Of a stretch of 44,748 nt of DNA, positions 22,506 to 30,777 are shown in pieces. The DNA is from Vicingus serpentipes (lineage in GTDB: Bacteria; Bacteroidota; Bacteroidia; Flavobacteriales_E; Vicingaceae). The DNA lies in NCBI GenBank assembly GCA_024103385.1, contig JAGFIT010000024.1:1-44748 (forward strand), given 5' to 3'. The translations under genes and the position numbers were made by a program. The stretch's first letter is position 1. Each line of letters begins with the position of its first letter. The notes beneath the pieces are model-generated. The model worked only from the letters and a program-made list of their open reading frames with translations, ran no database searches and was not told where the DNA came from.

Positions 22506-23378
22506 TTATTTAATTATGCGGTAGTTTTTGTATTCTCCAAATTGGTAATTTAATTTTTTTTCAATGAAGTGGAGTATTTTTGATTTTAGGGAGAGTTTAT
22601 TTTTTGTTGGATCAAAAGAGAATTCCCAATTGATATTATTGATTCTGTTTTGCATAACTTTTGGGTGAGTTCCGTCAAATTTTTCTAGAATATCAATAAA
22701 TGAATAATCAAATTCATCTACTTTTTTTACATTTTGTGCTACCCAATTATCATCGTGCCACATTCTATTAAAACTTTCATGTTTAGCCTGTTGTTCTTTG
22801 GGGTGTTTTACCCATCCATAGTGATAAATAAAAGCATTAATAGGTTTTACATTTAGTTTTTCTCCGTTTTTTCTAAACCCTTGTGCATCTTTATATGATC
22901 GAATAGATTTATTATTTCTAACAATTCTAATCTCTTTTTTATACCAACTTCTAGAAACACCAATAAAATCGTAAGAACCATAAAAATGAGTGTAGTTAAA
23001 AAGTAAACCTTCTACATTTGAATTAGAAAGGTTTTCCTCCATTGCGGCTTTTATATTAGGTAAATACTTTTCATGAACAACTTCATCACTTTGAATGTAA
23101 AAGCACCAATTGGTATCTTCACTAATGGCATCCATTGCTTTATTGGTTTCATCTGCTAATACTTTGCCACCTTCTCTTAAAGTATCATCCCAAATGGTTT
23201 CAACGATTTTTATTTTTGGAGAATTGATGTTTTTGATGAGGTTTAATGTACCATCATCTGAATTACCTACAGCAACTACAAATTCATCACAAATAGGTAA
23301 AATAGAAGTAATAGCTTCAACTACAGGGTAATCAAATTTAATGGCATTTCTAATAATGGTAAAACCACTAACTTTCAT
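22506..23378 (-). CDS. Family 2 glycosyltransferase
   Basis: The 290-residue product starts MKVSGFTIIRNAIKFDYPV, the standard GT-A opening, with GNSDDGTLNLI as the nucleotide-binding acidic segment and YIQSDEVVHEKYL as the DxD-like metal site. The C-terminal part (MWHDDNWVAQNVKKVDEF) is less typical. Family role: transfer of a sugar from a nucleotide donor, probably in the cytoplasm for surface glycans or glycolipids. There is no membrane span. It begins two bases after the purB stop, so it is co-transcribed with purB and followed by the ABC exporter gene. Pairing with the exporter suggests a lipid-linked glycan, but that is inference. Confidence 0.88.
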   Translation of the reverse strand: MKVSGFTIIRNAIKFDYPVVEAITSILPICDEFVVAVGNSDDGTLNLIKNINSPKIKIVETIWDDTLREGGKVLADETNKAMDAISEDTNWCFYIQSDEVVHEKYLPNIKAAMEENLSNSNVEGLLFNYTHFYGSYDFIGVSRSWYKKEIRIVRNNKSIRSYKDAQGFRKNGEKLNVKPINAFIYHYGWVKHPKEQQAKHESFNRMWHDDNWVAQNVKKVDEFDYSFIDILEKFDGTHPKVMQNRINNINWEFSFDPTKNKLSLKSKILHFIEKKLNYQFGEYKNYRIIK

Positions 23379-23380
23379 TT

Positions 23381-24733
23381 TTAGAAAAGTTCAACTCCCG
23401 TAAAATTGAATGGAGTAATTTTTTTTAACTCAGTTTTAATGTCATCATTCACATTTAAACTATCTATAAAAGAGGAAATAGAAGTAGCTGTGATTTTTTC
23501 ATTAGTACGTGTTAATTCTTTTAATGCTTCGTAAGGCTTGGGGTATCCTTCTCTTCTTAAAATGGTTTGAATAGCTTCTGCTACAACAGCCCAGTTATTT
23601 TCTAAATCGGCTGCGATCTTTTCTTCGTTAATAATTAATTTATTTAGTCCTTTGATTAAAGAAACTAATGCTAAAACGGTATGAGAAATAGGAACTCCTA
23701 TATTTCTTAGAACAGTAGAATCAGTTAAGTCCCTTTGTAAACGGGAAATAGGTAGTTTGGCAGAAAGATGTTCAAAGATAGCATTAGCTATACCTAAATT
23801 ACCTTCAGAATTCTCAAAATCAATTGGATTAACTTTATGGGGCATTGCTGATGAGCCTATTTCACCTTCCTTAATTTTTTGCTTAAAATAATCCATAGAA
23901 ACATAGGTCCATATATCTCTGTTTAAATCAATCAAAATAGTATTAATCCTTTTCAAGCCATCAAACAGTGCCGCCAAGTTATCGTAGTGTTCAATTTGAG
24001 TGGTTGTTTGTGATCTATCTAAACCTAAAACATTATTTATATAATTATTGGAAAAATCTATCCAATTTGTTTCGGGGTAGGCTACATGATGAGCATTTAA
24101 ATTACCTGTAGCACCACCAAATTTTGCAGAAAAAGGAATCGCTTTTACTTGTTCTAATTGTTTTTCAATTCGTTCAACGAACACATAAAATTCTTTACCT
24201 AATTTAGTTGGAGAGGCTGGTTGACCGTGTGTTTTTGCTAGCATGGAAATACCTTTCCATTCATTTGCTTTTTCTTTTAGGATATGTAAAGCATCACTTA
24301 AAAGAGGGTAAAAAACGTCATGTAATGCTTCTTTAATTGATAAAGGAACAGAAGTATTATTAATATCTTGAGAAGTTAATCCAAAATGAATAAATTCTTT
24401 TTGCTCGTTAATTCCCAGAGCGGTAAACTTATCTTTTATAAAATATTCTACTGCCTTCACATCATGATTGGTGGTTTTTTCAATTTCTTTTATCGCTAGA
24501 GCATCTTCTTCGGTAAAATTTTTATAGATATTTCGAATAGAGTCGTATAGTATTTTATCAAAATCTTGCAATTGAGGAAGAGGTAAATCACACAAGGCAA
24601 TAAAATATTCAATTTCTACTCTAACCCTATACTGAATAAGAGCTGCTTCAGAAAAATATGCTCCTAATGTTGAGGTTACTTTTCTGTACCTTCCATCAAT
24701 TGGTGATATAGCTGTTAATGCTGTTAACTCCAT
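23381..24733 (-). CDS. purB: Adenylosuccinate lyase
   Basis: The 450-residue protein has the fumarase/aspartase-superfamily signature GSSAMPHKVNPIDFEN at about residues 295-310, with the catalytic Ser in the loop, plus TTNHDVKAVEYFIK and LTSQDINNTSVP as the other conserved regions. It catalyses two steps of purine synthesis: release of fumarate from SAICAR and from adenylosuccinate. The start MELTALTAISPIDGRY is the usual beginning. A perfect TAnnTTTG box (TACCTTTG, 24756-24763) lies upstream. It leads an operon with the glycosyltransferase gene. Confidence 0.96.
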   Translation of the reverse strand: MELTALTAISPIDGRYRKVTSTLGAYFSEAALIQYRVRVEIEYFIALCDLPLPQLQDFDKILYDSIRNIYKNFTEEDALAIKEIEKTTNHDVKAVEYFIKDKFTALGINEQKEFIHFGLTSQDINNTSVPLSIKEALHDVFYPLLSDALHILKEKANEWKGISMLAKTHGQPASPTKLGKEFYVFVERIEKQLEQVKAIPFSAKFGGATGNLNAHHVAYPETNWIDFSNNYINNVLGLDRSQTTTQIEHYDNLAALFDGLKRINTILIDLNRDIWTYVSMDYFKQKIKEGEIGSSAMPHKVNPIDFENSEGNLGIANAIFEHLSAKLPISRLQRDLTDSTVLRNIGVPISHTVLALVSLIKGLNKLIINEEKIAADLENNWAVVAEAIQTILRREGYPKPYEALKELTRTNEKITATSISSFIDSLNVNDDIKTELKKITPFNFTGVELF

Positions 24734-24755
24734 TTTCTTAAAATTTGTAAAAAGA

Positions 24756-24763
24756 CAAAGGTA
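24756..24763 (-). promoter_or_regulatory. -7 box of the purB operon
   Basis: On the - strand the sequence is TACCTTTG, an exact TAnnTTTG match, about 23 bases before the ATG. No TTG is found at the -33 position. Confidence 0.55.
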
Positions 24764-24798
24764 AAGCTTTTAGAAAGAATAAAAGGATGATTATTGCG

Positions 24799-24806
24799 TA
24801 TATTTG
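24799..24806 (+). promoter_or_regulatory. -7 box of the EI24/CysZ-like - mqnA operon
   Basis: TATATTTG matches TAnnTTTG. It lies downstream of the TTG at 24794 and upstream of the ATG at 24830, so it supports the ATG as start. It is back-to-back with the purB box, 36 bases away. Confidence 0.55.
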
Positions 24807-24829
24807 AAGACGGTAAGAAATTATTATCT

Positions 24830-25651
24830 ATGAGTATTTTTAAAGGGGTTGGAATAGGTTTAAAAACATATGGAAAGGCTATTGAATTAATTTTTTCTAA
24901 AGGATTGTGGTGGTATTTTTTATTTCCAGTTTTGTTAAACCTAATCCTATTTATAGGAGGTATATACGGAATAGGGTCTGTTGCAAATTATGTTGAACAA
25001 TATTTATCCAATCTTGCCAATTTAGATACAGCAGCATTTTGGGGAGCGGTTTACTTAAAGAGTTTAATGAGTGGTGTTTTGTGGGTGCTTTTTAAGTTTA
25101 TCTTTTTTATTGTTTTCGCCACTTTTGGGGGGTATATTGTGATTATTGTTTTGTCTCCTGTGTTTGCTATTTTATCGGAGAAAACAGAAGAAATATTGAC
25201 AGGGAATAATTATCCTTTTAATGGAGATCAATTGATGAGAGATATTGTGAGAGGAATTTTTATTGCATTAAGAAATATGTTGATAGAATTTGGTTTTTTA
25301 ATCCTATTTTTTATTATTGGGTTTATTCCTGTAATTGGTCAGTTTGCTACGGTTGTTTTATTTTTCATATCCGCTTATTTCTATGGTTTTGCTTTTATTG
25401 ATTATACCAATGAAAGAAGAAGATTAACCATTTCGGAAAGTATTCAGTTTATGAGAAAAAATAAAGGTATAGTAATTGGAAATGGTAGTGTGTTTGCTTT
25501 GGCGATGTTAATCCCTATTTGTGGAACTACTATAGCCGGATTTGTAGCTATTGTTTCCGTTGTTGCAGCTACCATTGCTACACATCAGATAGTCAATTTA
25601 TCAAGTAACCCTTATGCTAACAAATTAGAAGGAGATAGTGAAAAAGCTTAA
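24830..25651 (+). CDS. EI24/CysZ-like integral membrane protein
   Basis: The product is 273 residues from the ATG at 24830; an upstream TTG (24794) would be outside the predicted transcript. There are several long hydrophobic segments: WYFLFPVLLNLILFIGGIYG, GVLWVLFKFIFFIVFATFGG, IIVLSPVFAILSEKTEE, FGFLILFFIIGFIPVIGQFA and VFALAMLIPICGTTIAG. The LSPVFAxLSEKTEE and PVIGQ motifs are characteristic of the EI24 (CysZ) family. CysZ imports sulfate in E. coli, but the role of Bacteroidota members is not established, so no symbol is given. It overlaps mqnA by 14 bases. Confidence 0.85.
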   Translation: MSIFKGVGIGLKTYGKAIELIFSKGLWWYFLFPVLLNLILFIGGIYGIGSVANYVEQYLSNLANLDTAAFWGAVYLKSLMSGVLWVLFKFIFFIVFATFGGYIVIIVLSPVFAILSEKTEEILTGNNYPFNGDQLMRDIVRGIFIALRNMLIEFGFLILFFIIGFIPVIGQFATVVLFFISAYFYGFAFIDYTNERRRLTISESIQFMRKNKGIVIGNGSVFALAMLIPICGTTIAGFVAIVSVVAATIATHQIVNLSSNPYANKLEGDSEKA

Positions 25652-26411
25652 AGTATCAGCAGTTTCTTATTTAAATACTTTGCCTTTTATTTATGGCTTA
25701 AAGCATTATGCTAATATTATTGATGAAATGGAGTTAGGGTTAGATATTCCTTCAGATTGTGCAAACAAGCTATTAACAAATACAGTTGATATAGGCTTGG
25801 TTCCTGTAGCTATTTTACCTCAATTAAAAGAATATCATATTATTTCTGATTATTGCATAGGTGCACAAGGGAAAGTTAACTCTGTTTTGTTGTTAAGTGA
25901 TTTTCCATTGGAAGAAATTGAGGAAATACAATTGGATTATCAATCTAAAACATCTGTTGATTTGGTTCAATTGTTAGCCAAGAAATATTGGAAGATATCC
26001 CCTAAATGGACTCCCGCAGAAAAAGGGTTTGAAAGCAAAATTAAAGATAAGGTGGCAGGTGTAATAATTGGAGATAGAACGTTTAATTTAGAGAAAGAAT
26101 ACCTTTATAAATATGACTTGGCTGAAGAATGGTTTGATTTCACAGGCTTGCCTTTTGTTTTTGCTTGTTGGGTTTCTAATAAAAAAATTCCAGCAGCGTT
26201 TGTGCTCGAATTTAATAAAGCTCTTGAAGTAGGAGTAAATAATATCAACACTCTTGTTGAGCATTACGAAGGGTTAAAAATTTCAAAAAGAGATCTTCAG
26301 TCTTACTTGAAGAACGATATATCCTATGTTCTAGACAAAAATAAGTTGACAGCAATTCAATTATTTCTTCAATATCTAGAAGAAGAAACTTTTGCTAACG
26401 AACTTTCTTAA
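25638..26411 (+). CDS. mqnA: Chorismate dehydratase, futalosine menaquinone pathway
   Basis: The 257-residue protein begins MKKLKVSAVSYLNTLPFIYGL, the MqnA opening with the conserved SYLNTxPF motif. Further features are DIGLVPVAILPQL (a periplasmic-binding-protein-like fold), FVFACWVSNKK and LDYQSKTSVDLVQLL (SxTS substrate loop). MqnA converts chorismate to 3-enolpyruvylbenzoate, the first step of the futalosine route. The start codon is GTG within the end of the preceding gene. Presence of this route, instead of the classical Men route usual in Flavobacteriaceae, is a useful lineage hint. Confidence 0.9.
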   Translation: MKKLKVSAVSYLNTLPFIYGLKHYANIIDEMELGLDIPSDCANKLLTNTVDIGLVPVAILPQLKEYHIISDYCIGAQGKVNSVLLLSDFPLEEIEEIQLDYQSKTSVDLVQLLAKKYWKISPKWTPAEKGFESKIKDKVAGVIIGDRTFNLEKEYLYKYDLAEEWFDFTGLPFVFACWVSNKKIPAAFVLEFNKALEVGVNNINTLVEHYEGLKISKRDLQSYLKNDISYVLDKNKLTAIQLFLQYLEEETFANELS

Positions 26412-26465
26412 CAAACTGTTGATAGTTTCATTTTTAACTTTTTTTTAAAAACTAATCTTATTCAC

Positions 26466-26473
26466 TACATTTG
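26466..26473 (+). promoter_or_regulatory. -7 box for the PorE-like gene, with long leader
   Basis: TACATTTG matches TAnnTTTG. Predicted transcription starts near 26479, giving a leader of about 75 bases before the ATG at 26556, long for this genome. The leader includes a GTTATTATGGTTATTGG stretch but no recognised regulator. Confidence 0.5.
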
Positions 26474-26555
26474 TTTGTTGTGATAACTTTCGTAGTTATT
26501 ATGGTTATTGGCACAATTGCTGTTAATGTTATTAAAACTTTAAAGATTTATTGTA

Positions 26556-28190
26556 ATGAAAAAAAACGTATTACTACTAGTTATCCTATCACTCGTATTC
26601 AATTTTTCAGTTTCCTCACAAGATACTGATGGAGGGAAGAAAACAGGCGCGATAGGTTATAAATTTAAAATGCAAGAAGCAAGGCATGCTTTTTTGGGAG
26701 AAAGGAATGTGCGTGTAGCACTTAATAAATATAGGGAGTTGCTGAAAGATTTTACGAATGACGGAATGGTTAACTTTAGAATAGGAGAGTGTTATTATGC
26801 CCTTAAACAATACGATTTATCGGTGGAGTATTATCAAAATGCGAGAAGGATAAATGAAAATGTAGTACCTGAGATGCATTTTAATTTAGGATTGGCTTAT
26901 CATAAAGCAGATCAATTGGAAAAAGCATTGGCTTCATTTGAAAAATTTAAATCCACGGCAAAAAAGAAATATTTAAAACTACATGATGTGGATAAAATGA
27001 TTGCTCAAGTCCATTATGCTCTGAAAATGAAGGAAACACCAGTAAACGTTAAAGTTGTTAATATGGGAGAGAACATTAACTCTAGAGGAGGGGACTATTC
27101 TCCTTCTATTTCAGCTGATGGAAAGACAATGATTTTTACTTCTAGAAGAGCAGATACAAAAGGAGGAGAGGTGGATAAAGAAGGGGATTTTAAATACTTT
27201 GAAGATATTTATATTTCAGACTGGGATTCGGTCAATAATACTTGGGGAAAGGCATACCCAATACCAGGAAAATTAAATACAGAGGGGCATGATGCTAGTT
27301 TAAGTATCTCTCCTGATGGTCAAAAAATTTATATCTATCGTAATGATGGAGTGGCATACATTGGAGATATTTTCGAGTCTAAAAAAAGAAAATCATCAGG
27401 AACATGGGGGGCACCAAAGCCATTAGATAAGCCTATTAACTCTTCTTACTTTGAAAGTTCAGCATGTTTATCAGCAGATGGAAATAAAATGTATTTTGTT
27501 AGTGAGAGGATAGGAGAGAAAAACGGAGCTCAAGGAAATGGAGATATTTATGTGGTGGAAAAAATATCAAAAAATGCTTGGGGAGAACCTAAAAATTTAG
27601 GACCAACGATTAATACTCCTTATGATGAAATTTCTGTATTTATTCATTCAGATGGAAAAACATTGTTTTTTAGCTCAAAAGGACATCTATCAATGGGAGG
27701 ACATGACATATTCATGTCTAAATTACAAGAAGATAGTACGTGGTCTAAACCCGAAAATTTAGGTTATCCAATTAATTCGGTAGATGATGATGTGCATTTT
27801 ACACTAAGTGTTGATGGTAAAACAGCTTATTATTCAGCTGTAAAAAATGAGGGGTTTGGAGAAAGAGATATATATAAAATTGACATGTCTAATTATCCTG
27901 TTTTAAGCGAAGGGGTGAATACCAATTTAACTATTTTAAAAGGTACTATATCTAGTGGAGAAGAAAAAGTAATTGCAGATATTGTATTTAAAAATGAAAA
28001 CGGAAAAGATGTGGCAAAAACTTCTTCTAATGATGATGGAGATTATTTTATTACGCTTACTGGAGGTCAGAAGTACTCTCTTGTGGTATCAGCAGAAGGG
28101 TACCAATCAACAACTAAAGAAATTACATTGCCATTAGGAGAGGGTAAAACGTTAACACATGAGGAGAATTTTGTATTAAATAGACAATAA
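26556..28190 (+). CDS. TPR + PD40 beta-propeller + regulatory-domain protein (PorE-like, lacking OmpA domain)
   Basis: The protein is 544 residues. A signal peptide (MKKNVLLLVILSLVFNFSVS) is followed by TPR helices (about 40-165: FRIGECYYALKQYDLSVEYY, FNLGLAYHKADQLEKALASF). Then come WD40-like PD40 blades (about 175-450: GGDYSPSISADGKTMIFTSR, GHDASLSISPDGQKIYIY, SSACLSADGNKMYFVSE, DDVHFTLSVDGKTAYYSA) and a carboxypeptidase-regulatory-like domain (about 455-544). This order matches PorE-type proteins of the type IX secretion or gliding machinery, which normally end in a peptidoglycan-binding OmpA domain. Here the stop codon comes first and no OmpA frame follows. It is probably periplasmic or outer-membrane associated. 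It converges with the IMPACT gene. Confidence 0.82.
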   Translation: MKKNVLLLVILSLVFNFSVSSQDTDGGKKTGAIGYKFKMQEARHAFLGERNVRVALNKYRELLKDFTNDGMVNFRIGECYYALKQYDLSVEYYQNARRINENVVPEMHFNLGLAYHKADQLEKALASFEKFKSTAKKKYLKLHDVDKMIAQVHYALKMKETPVNVKVVNMGENINSRGGDYSPSISADGKTMIFTSRRADTKGGEVDKEGDFKYFEDIYISDWDSVNNTWGKAYPIPGKLNTEGHDASLSISPDGQKIYIYRNDGVAYIGDIFESKKRKSSGTWGAPKPLDKPINSSYFESSACLSADGNKMYFVSERIGEKNGAQGNGDIYVVEKISKNAWGEPKNLGPTINTPYDEISVFIHSDGKTLFFSSKGHLSMGGHDIFMSKLQEDSTWSKPENLGYPINSVDDDVHFTLSVDGKTAYYSAVKNEGFGERDIYKIDMSNYPVLSEGVNTNLTILKGTISSGEEKVIADIVFKNENGKDVAKTSSNDDGDYFITLTGGQKYSLVVSAEGYQSTTKEITLPLGEGKTLTHEENFVLNRQ

Positions 28191-28196
28191 ACCTGT

Positions 28197-28805
28197 TTAA
28201 ACCGTTTTTAAAAACTTAATTTTTAGATTTTCTATTTTTTTGAATTGTTCAACAATTTTTTCTGCTTCGGTTTGTCTAATTTGAAATTGAATAACTCCTG
28301 TATCTTCCAGAGTTTGTTTAATAATCAATAACTCTTGTTGTTTGATAAAATTCATTACATCACTCATTATTTCATAACCAAATTGGATTTCGTAGATATT
28401 GTCAACGGTTTTTTTGATAATGTAGGCGTTATTTAAAGCACTCTTTGCGGCTTCTTTATAGGCGCTAATTAAGCCACTCACTCCTAATTTTGTTCCACCA
28501 AAATAGCGTATTACAATAATTGCAACGTTGGTTAAATCAAAAGATTCTATTTGTCCAAAGATAGGTTTTCCTGCAGTATTGCTTGGTTCTCCGTCATCGT
28601 TAAATCGATAGTTTTTTATTCTTGTACCAAGTCGAAAGGCATAACAGTAATGACGAGCATTGGGGTGTTCTTTTTTTACTTTAACTAGTCTTTCTTTAAA
28701 GATTTCTTCAGAAAAGACGGGGAAAGCTATTGCAATAAACTTACTTCCTTTTTCTTTATAAATTCCTTCTGAACTTGTTCTTATGGTTTGATATAAATCA
28801 ATCAT
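28197..28805 (-). CDS. IMPACT/YigZ family protein
   Basis: The protein is 202 residues. NARHYCYAFRLG, DDGEPSNTAGKPIF and IVIRYFGGTKLGVSGL (residues about 100-116) are the conserved blocks of the UPF0029/IMPACT N-terminal domain. A YigZ-type C-terminal ferredoxin-like domain follows (IQFGYEIMSDVMNFIKQQ). The cellular role of bacterial members is unclear; links with translation regulation come from eukaryotic IMPACT. The start overlaps the stop of the upstream transporter gene by one base, and both follow ribD. Confidence 0.92.
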   Translation of the reverse strand: MIDLYQTIRTSSEGIYKEKGSKFIAIAFPVFSEEIFKERLVKVKKEHPNARHYCYAFRLGTRIKNYRFNDDGEPSNTAGKPIFGQIESFDLTNVAIIVIRYFGGTKLGVSGLISAYKEAAKSALNNAYIIKKTVDNIYEIQFGYEIMSDVMNFIKQQELLIIKQTLEDTGVIQFQIRQTEAEKIVEQFKKIENLKIKFLKTV

Positions 28806-29671
28806 TAAAAAAATGTGATGATATATATGGACAATACAGCAAACCCTAATCCAATCCAGTTGAATAGTGTTAGCTTTTCTTTAAAAACTACTCGTCCAAT
28901 TAACGCTGAAAGGACAATTACACCCATACTCATCATAGGAAATACCTGAGATGCTGCGAAGCCAGAATTTTCTAACGCATTAAAAATAGACATTAACGCT
29001 ATAAAATTAGGAATACCTAAAGCAAATCCTCCAACTACATTTTTTAATTTAATTTGTGGGGTTTGTTTTAATGACTGGGCTAGTAATATACTAAGCCCAC
29101 CAGAACCAGCTACAAATAATAACGTCATAAAGAACAATCCTTTGTCATTATCGTTGACTACCGTTTTTTGAGCATTATTAAGTATAGTGTCTGCTAATCC
29201 TTGTCCTAAAAAGATAAGAAGTACCAACCAGATGTATTTTTTGTCAAAACCCAGTTTTTTCTTTTTAGTGGTAGATAAGTATATGCCTATTAGTGCTAAA
29301 ATAAAACCTAATATTTTCATATATCCAATAGCTTCTTCAGGGTAAATTATTAATGCAATTCCTACAGGAATTAGTAGTGATAATTTATTAGCCATTGTGG
29401 TAATAGCAATTCCTACAGTTTGAGTTCCTTGCGCATAAAAATTAAAAGAAGTAATAAATAATGAGCCAATAGCTAAAGCATGGAAAATCCAATCAGCATG
29501 TAAGATGTCAATAATAGAAAATGGTTGCCTAAAAAACCATAAACTGCACATTCCAGCCACAAAGTAATTAACGATTAAACCTTGTAGATTGTTAATTCCA
29601 AACTTATGGAATAGTTTTATGATAATGATGAGTGCATTAAACGCTAAAACAGTAAATAGAATATCAAGCAT
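28805..29671 (-). CDS. EamA/DMT family membrane transporter
   Basis: The 288-residue protein has about ten hydrophobic spans arranged as two similar halves (first half: ILFTVLAFNALIIIIKLF, GYMKILGFILALIGIYLST; second half: YIWLVLLIFLGQGLADTIL, FNWIGLGFAVLSIYIITFF), the EamA duplication. Substrates of this group are metabolites or amino acids and cannot be predicted here. It starts eight bases inside the end of ribD and ends one base into the IMPACT gene, so the three form one transcription unit. A riboflavin-precursor role is possible from context only. Confidence 0.87.
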   Translation of the reverse strand: MLDILFTVLAFNALIIIIKLFHKFGINNLQGLIVNYFVAGMCSLWFFRQPFSIIDILHADWIFHALAIGSLFITSFNFYAQGTQTVGIAITTMANKLSLLIPVGIALIIYPEEAIGYMKILGFILALIGIYLSTTKKKKLGFDKKYIWLVLLIFLGQGLADTILNNAQKTVVNDNDKGLFFMTLLFVAGSGGLSILLAQSLKQTPQIKLKNVVGGFALGIPNFIALMSIFNALENSGFAASQVFPMMSMGVIVLSALIGRVVFKEKLTLFNWIGLGFAVLSIYIITFF

Positions 29672-30713
29672 TAATATAAGTGGTTAATGTGTCAGCATCA
29701 AATTGCAATTTATTAAGAGGGGTTATCTTAATAGATGGGGCTTTTAATCCTTTTTTAAATTTTTTATTTCCGGTAAAAACACGAGCTTCATCCCATACGC
29801 TGCTTTCAATAAAGGTATTTAACAATTGAGCACCTCCTTCAATAATTATGGATTGTATATTTCTATTGTATAATTCTTTTAACAATTGGTTGATTAGGTC
29901 TTGTTGAGTATCAATTTTTATAAACTCAAGGTTGTTTTGTTTGTTATTTTTTATCTGATTAATAATTAACGTAGGAGTTGATTGATCAAAAATATGTAAA
30001 TGATGAGGTAGTCTTAGCTTTAAATCTAATACCACTCTTAAAGGATTTTTCCCTTCCACTTCTCTAACATTGAGTTGAGAATTATCATTAAGGGCAGTAT
30101 TGGTCCCTACCATTATCGCTTGTTCTTCACTTCGCCATTGATGAACGAGCTTTTTTGAAGTAGGAGAAGTAATCCAATTATCTTGTAGAGTATTGTTTTG
30201 ATTCGATCGGTCAACATCGATAAAACCATCTGTTGTCTCAGCCCATTTTAGTATAATGTAGGGTCTTTTTTTATTGTGAAATGTAAAAAATCGTTTATTT
30301 AACTCCTTTGCTTCTTTTTCTAATACACCAACAATTACTTCAATTCCTGCATTTTTCATTTTTTCTATGCCTTTGCCAGAAACCTCAGAAAAGGTATCTA
30401 CACAACCAATCACTACTTTAGGAATTTGATGTTTGATAATTAAATCAGCGCAAGGAGGGGTTTTTCCATGATGAGCGCAAGGTTCTAGGTTAACATATAA
30501 TGTACTTTCTTTTAGTAATTCTTTGTTTTTTACACTATTAATAGCATTCACTTCAGCATGGTTTTCTCCGTATTTTTCGTGGTAACCTTGTCCGACAATC
30601 TTATTTTTATGAACGATAAGGCATCCTACCATTGGATTTGGAGCTACATTTCCAAATCCTAATTCAGCTTTTTTTAGGCATTGGAAAACGTATTTTTCGT
30701 GAATATTCATCAT
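29664..30713 (-). CDS. ribD: Bifunctional riboflavin deaminase-reductase
   Basis: The product is about 349 residues. The N-terminal deaminase domain has HAEVNAI (residues about 48-54) and PCAHHGKTPPC with the zinc cysteines; the C-terminal reductase domain has WAETTDGFIDVD, PLRVVLDLKLRLP and IIIEGGAQLLN. It carries out the second and third steps of riboflavin synthesis. A TTG at 30719 also opens the frame, but a -7 box (TACATTTG, 30717-30724) overlaps it, so the ATG at 30713 or the adjacent ATG at 30710 is the start and the mRNA would be almost leaderless. No FMN riboswitch is visible upstream. Confidence 0.94.
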   Translation of the reverse strand: MMNIHEKYVFQCLKKAELGFGNVAPNPMVGCLIVHKNKIVGQGYHEKYGENHAEVNAINSVKNKELLKESTLYVNLEPCAHHGKTPPCADLIIKHQIPKVVIGCVDTFSEVSGKGIEKMKNAGIEVIVGVLEKEAKELNKRFFTFHNKKRPYIILKWAETTDGFIDVDRSNQNNTLQDNWITSPTSKKLVHQWRSEEQAIMVGTNTALNDNSQLNVREVEGKNPLRVVLDLKLRLPHHLHIFDQSTPTLIINQIKNNKQNNLEFIKIDTQQDLINQLLKELYNRNIQSIIIEGGAQLLNTFIESSVWDEARVFTGNKKFKKGLKAPSIKITPLNKLQFDADTLTTYINA

Positions 30714-30716
30714 AAT

Positions 30717-30724
30717 CAAATGTA
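30717..30724 (-). promoter_or_regulatory. -7 box of the ribD operon, at the start codon
   Basis: TACATTTG on the - strand matches TAnnTTTG and ends 3 bases before the ATG at 30713. This rules out the TTG at 30719 if the promoter is real and implies a leaderless transcript. Confidence 0.45.
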
Positions 30725-30777
30725 CTGCTTTTAATAAAAATGAGTACTTTCATGCCTCTTAAAATAAAACTCAAAAT

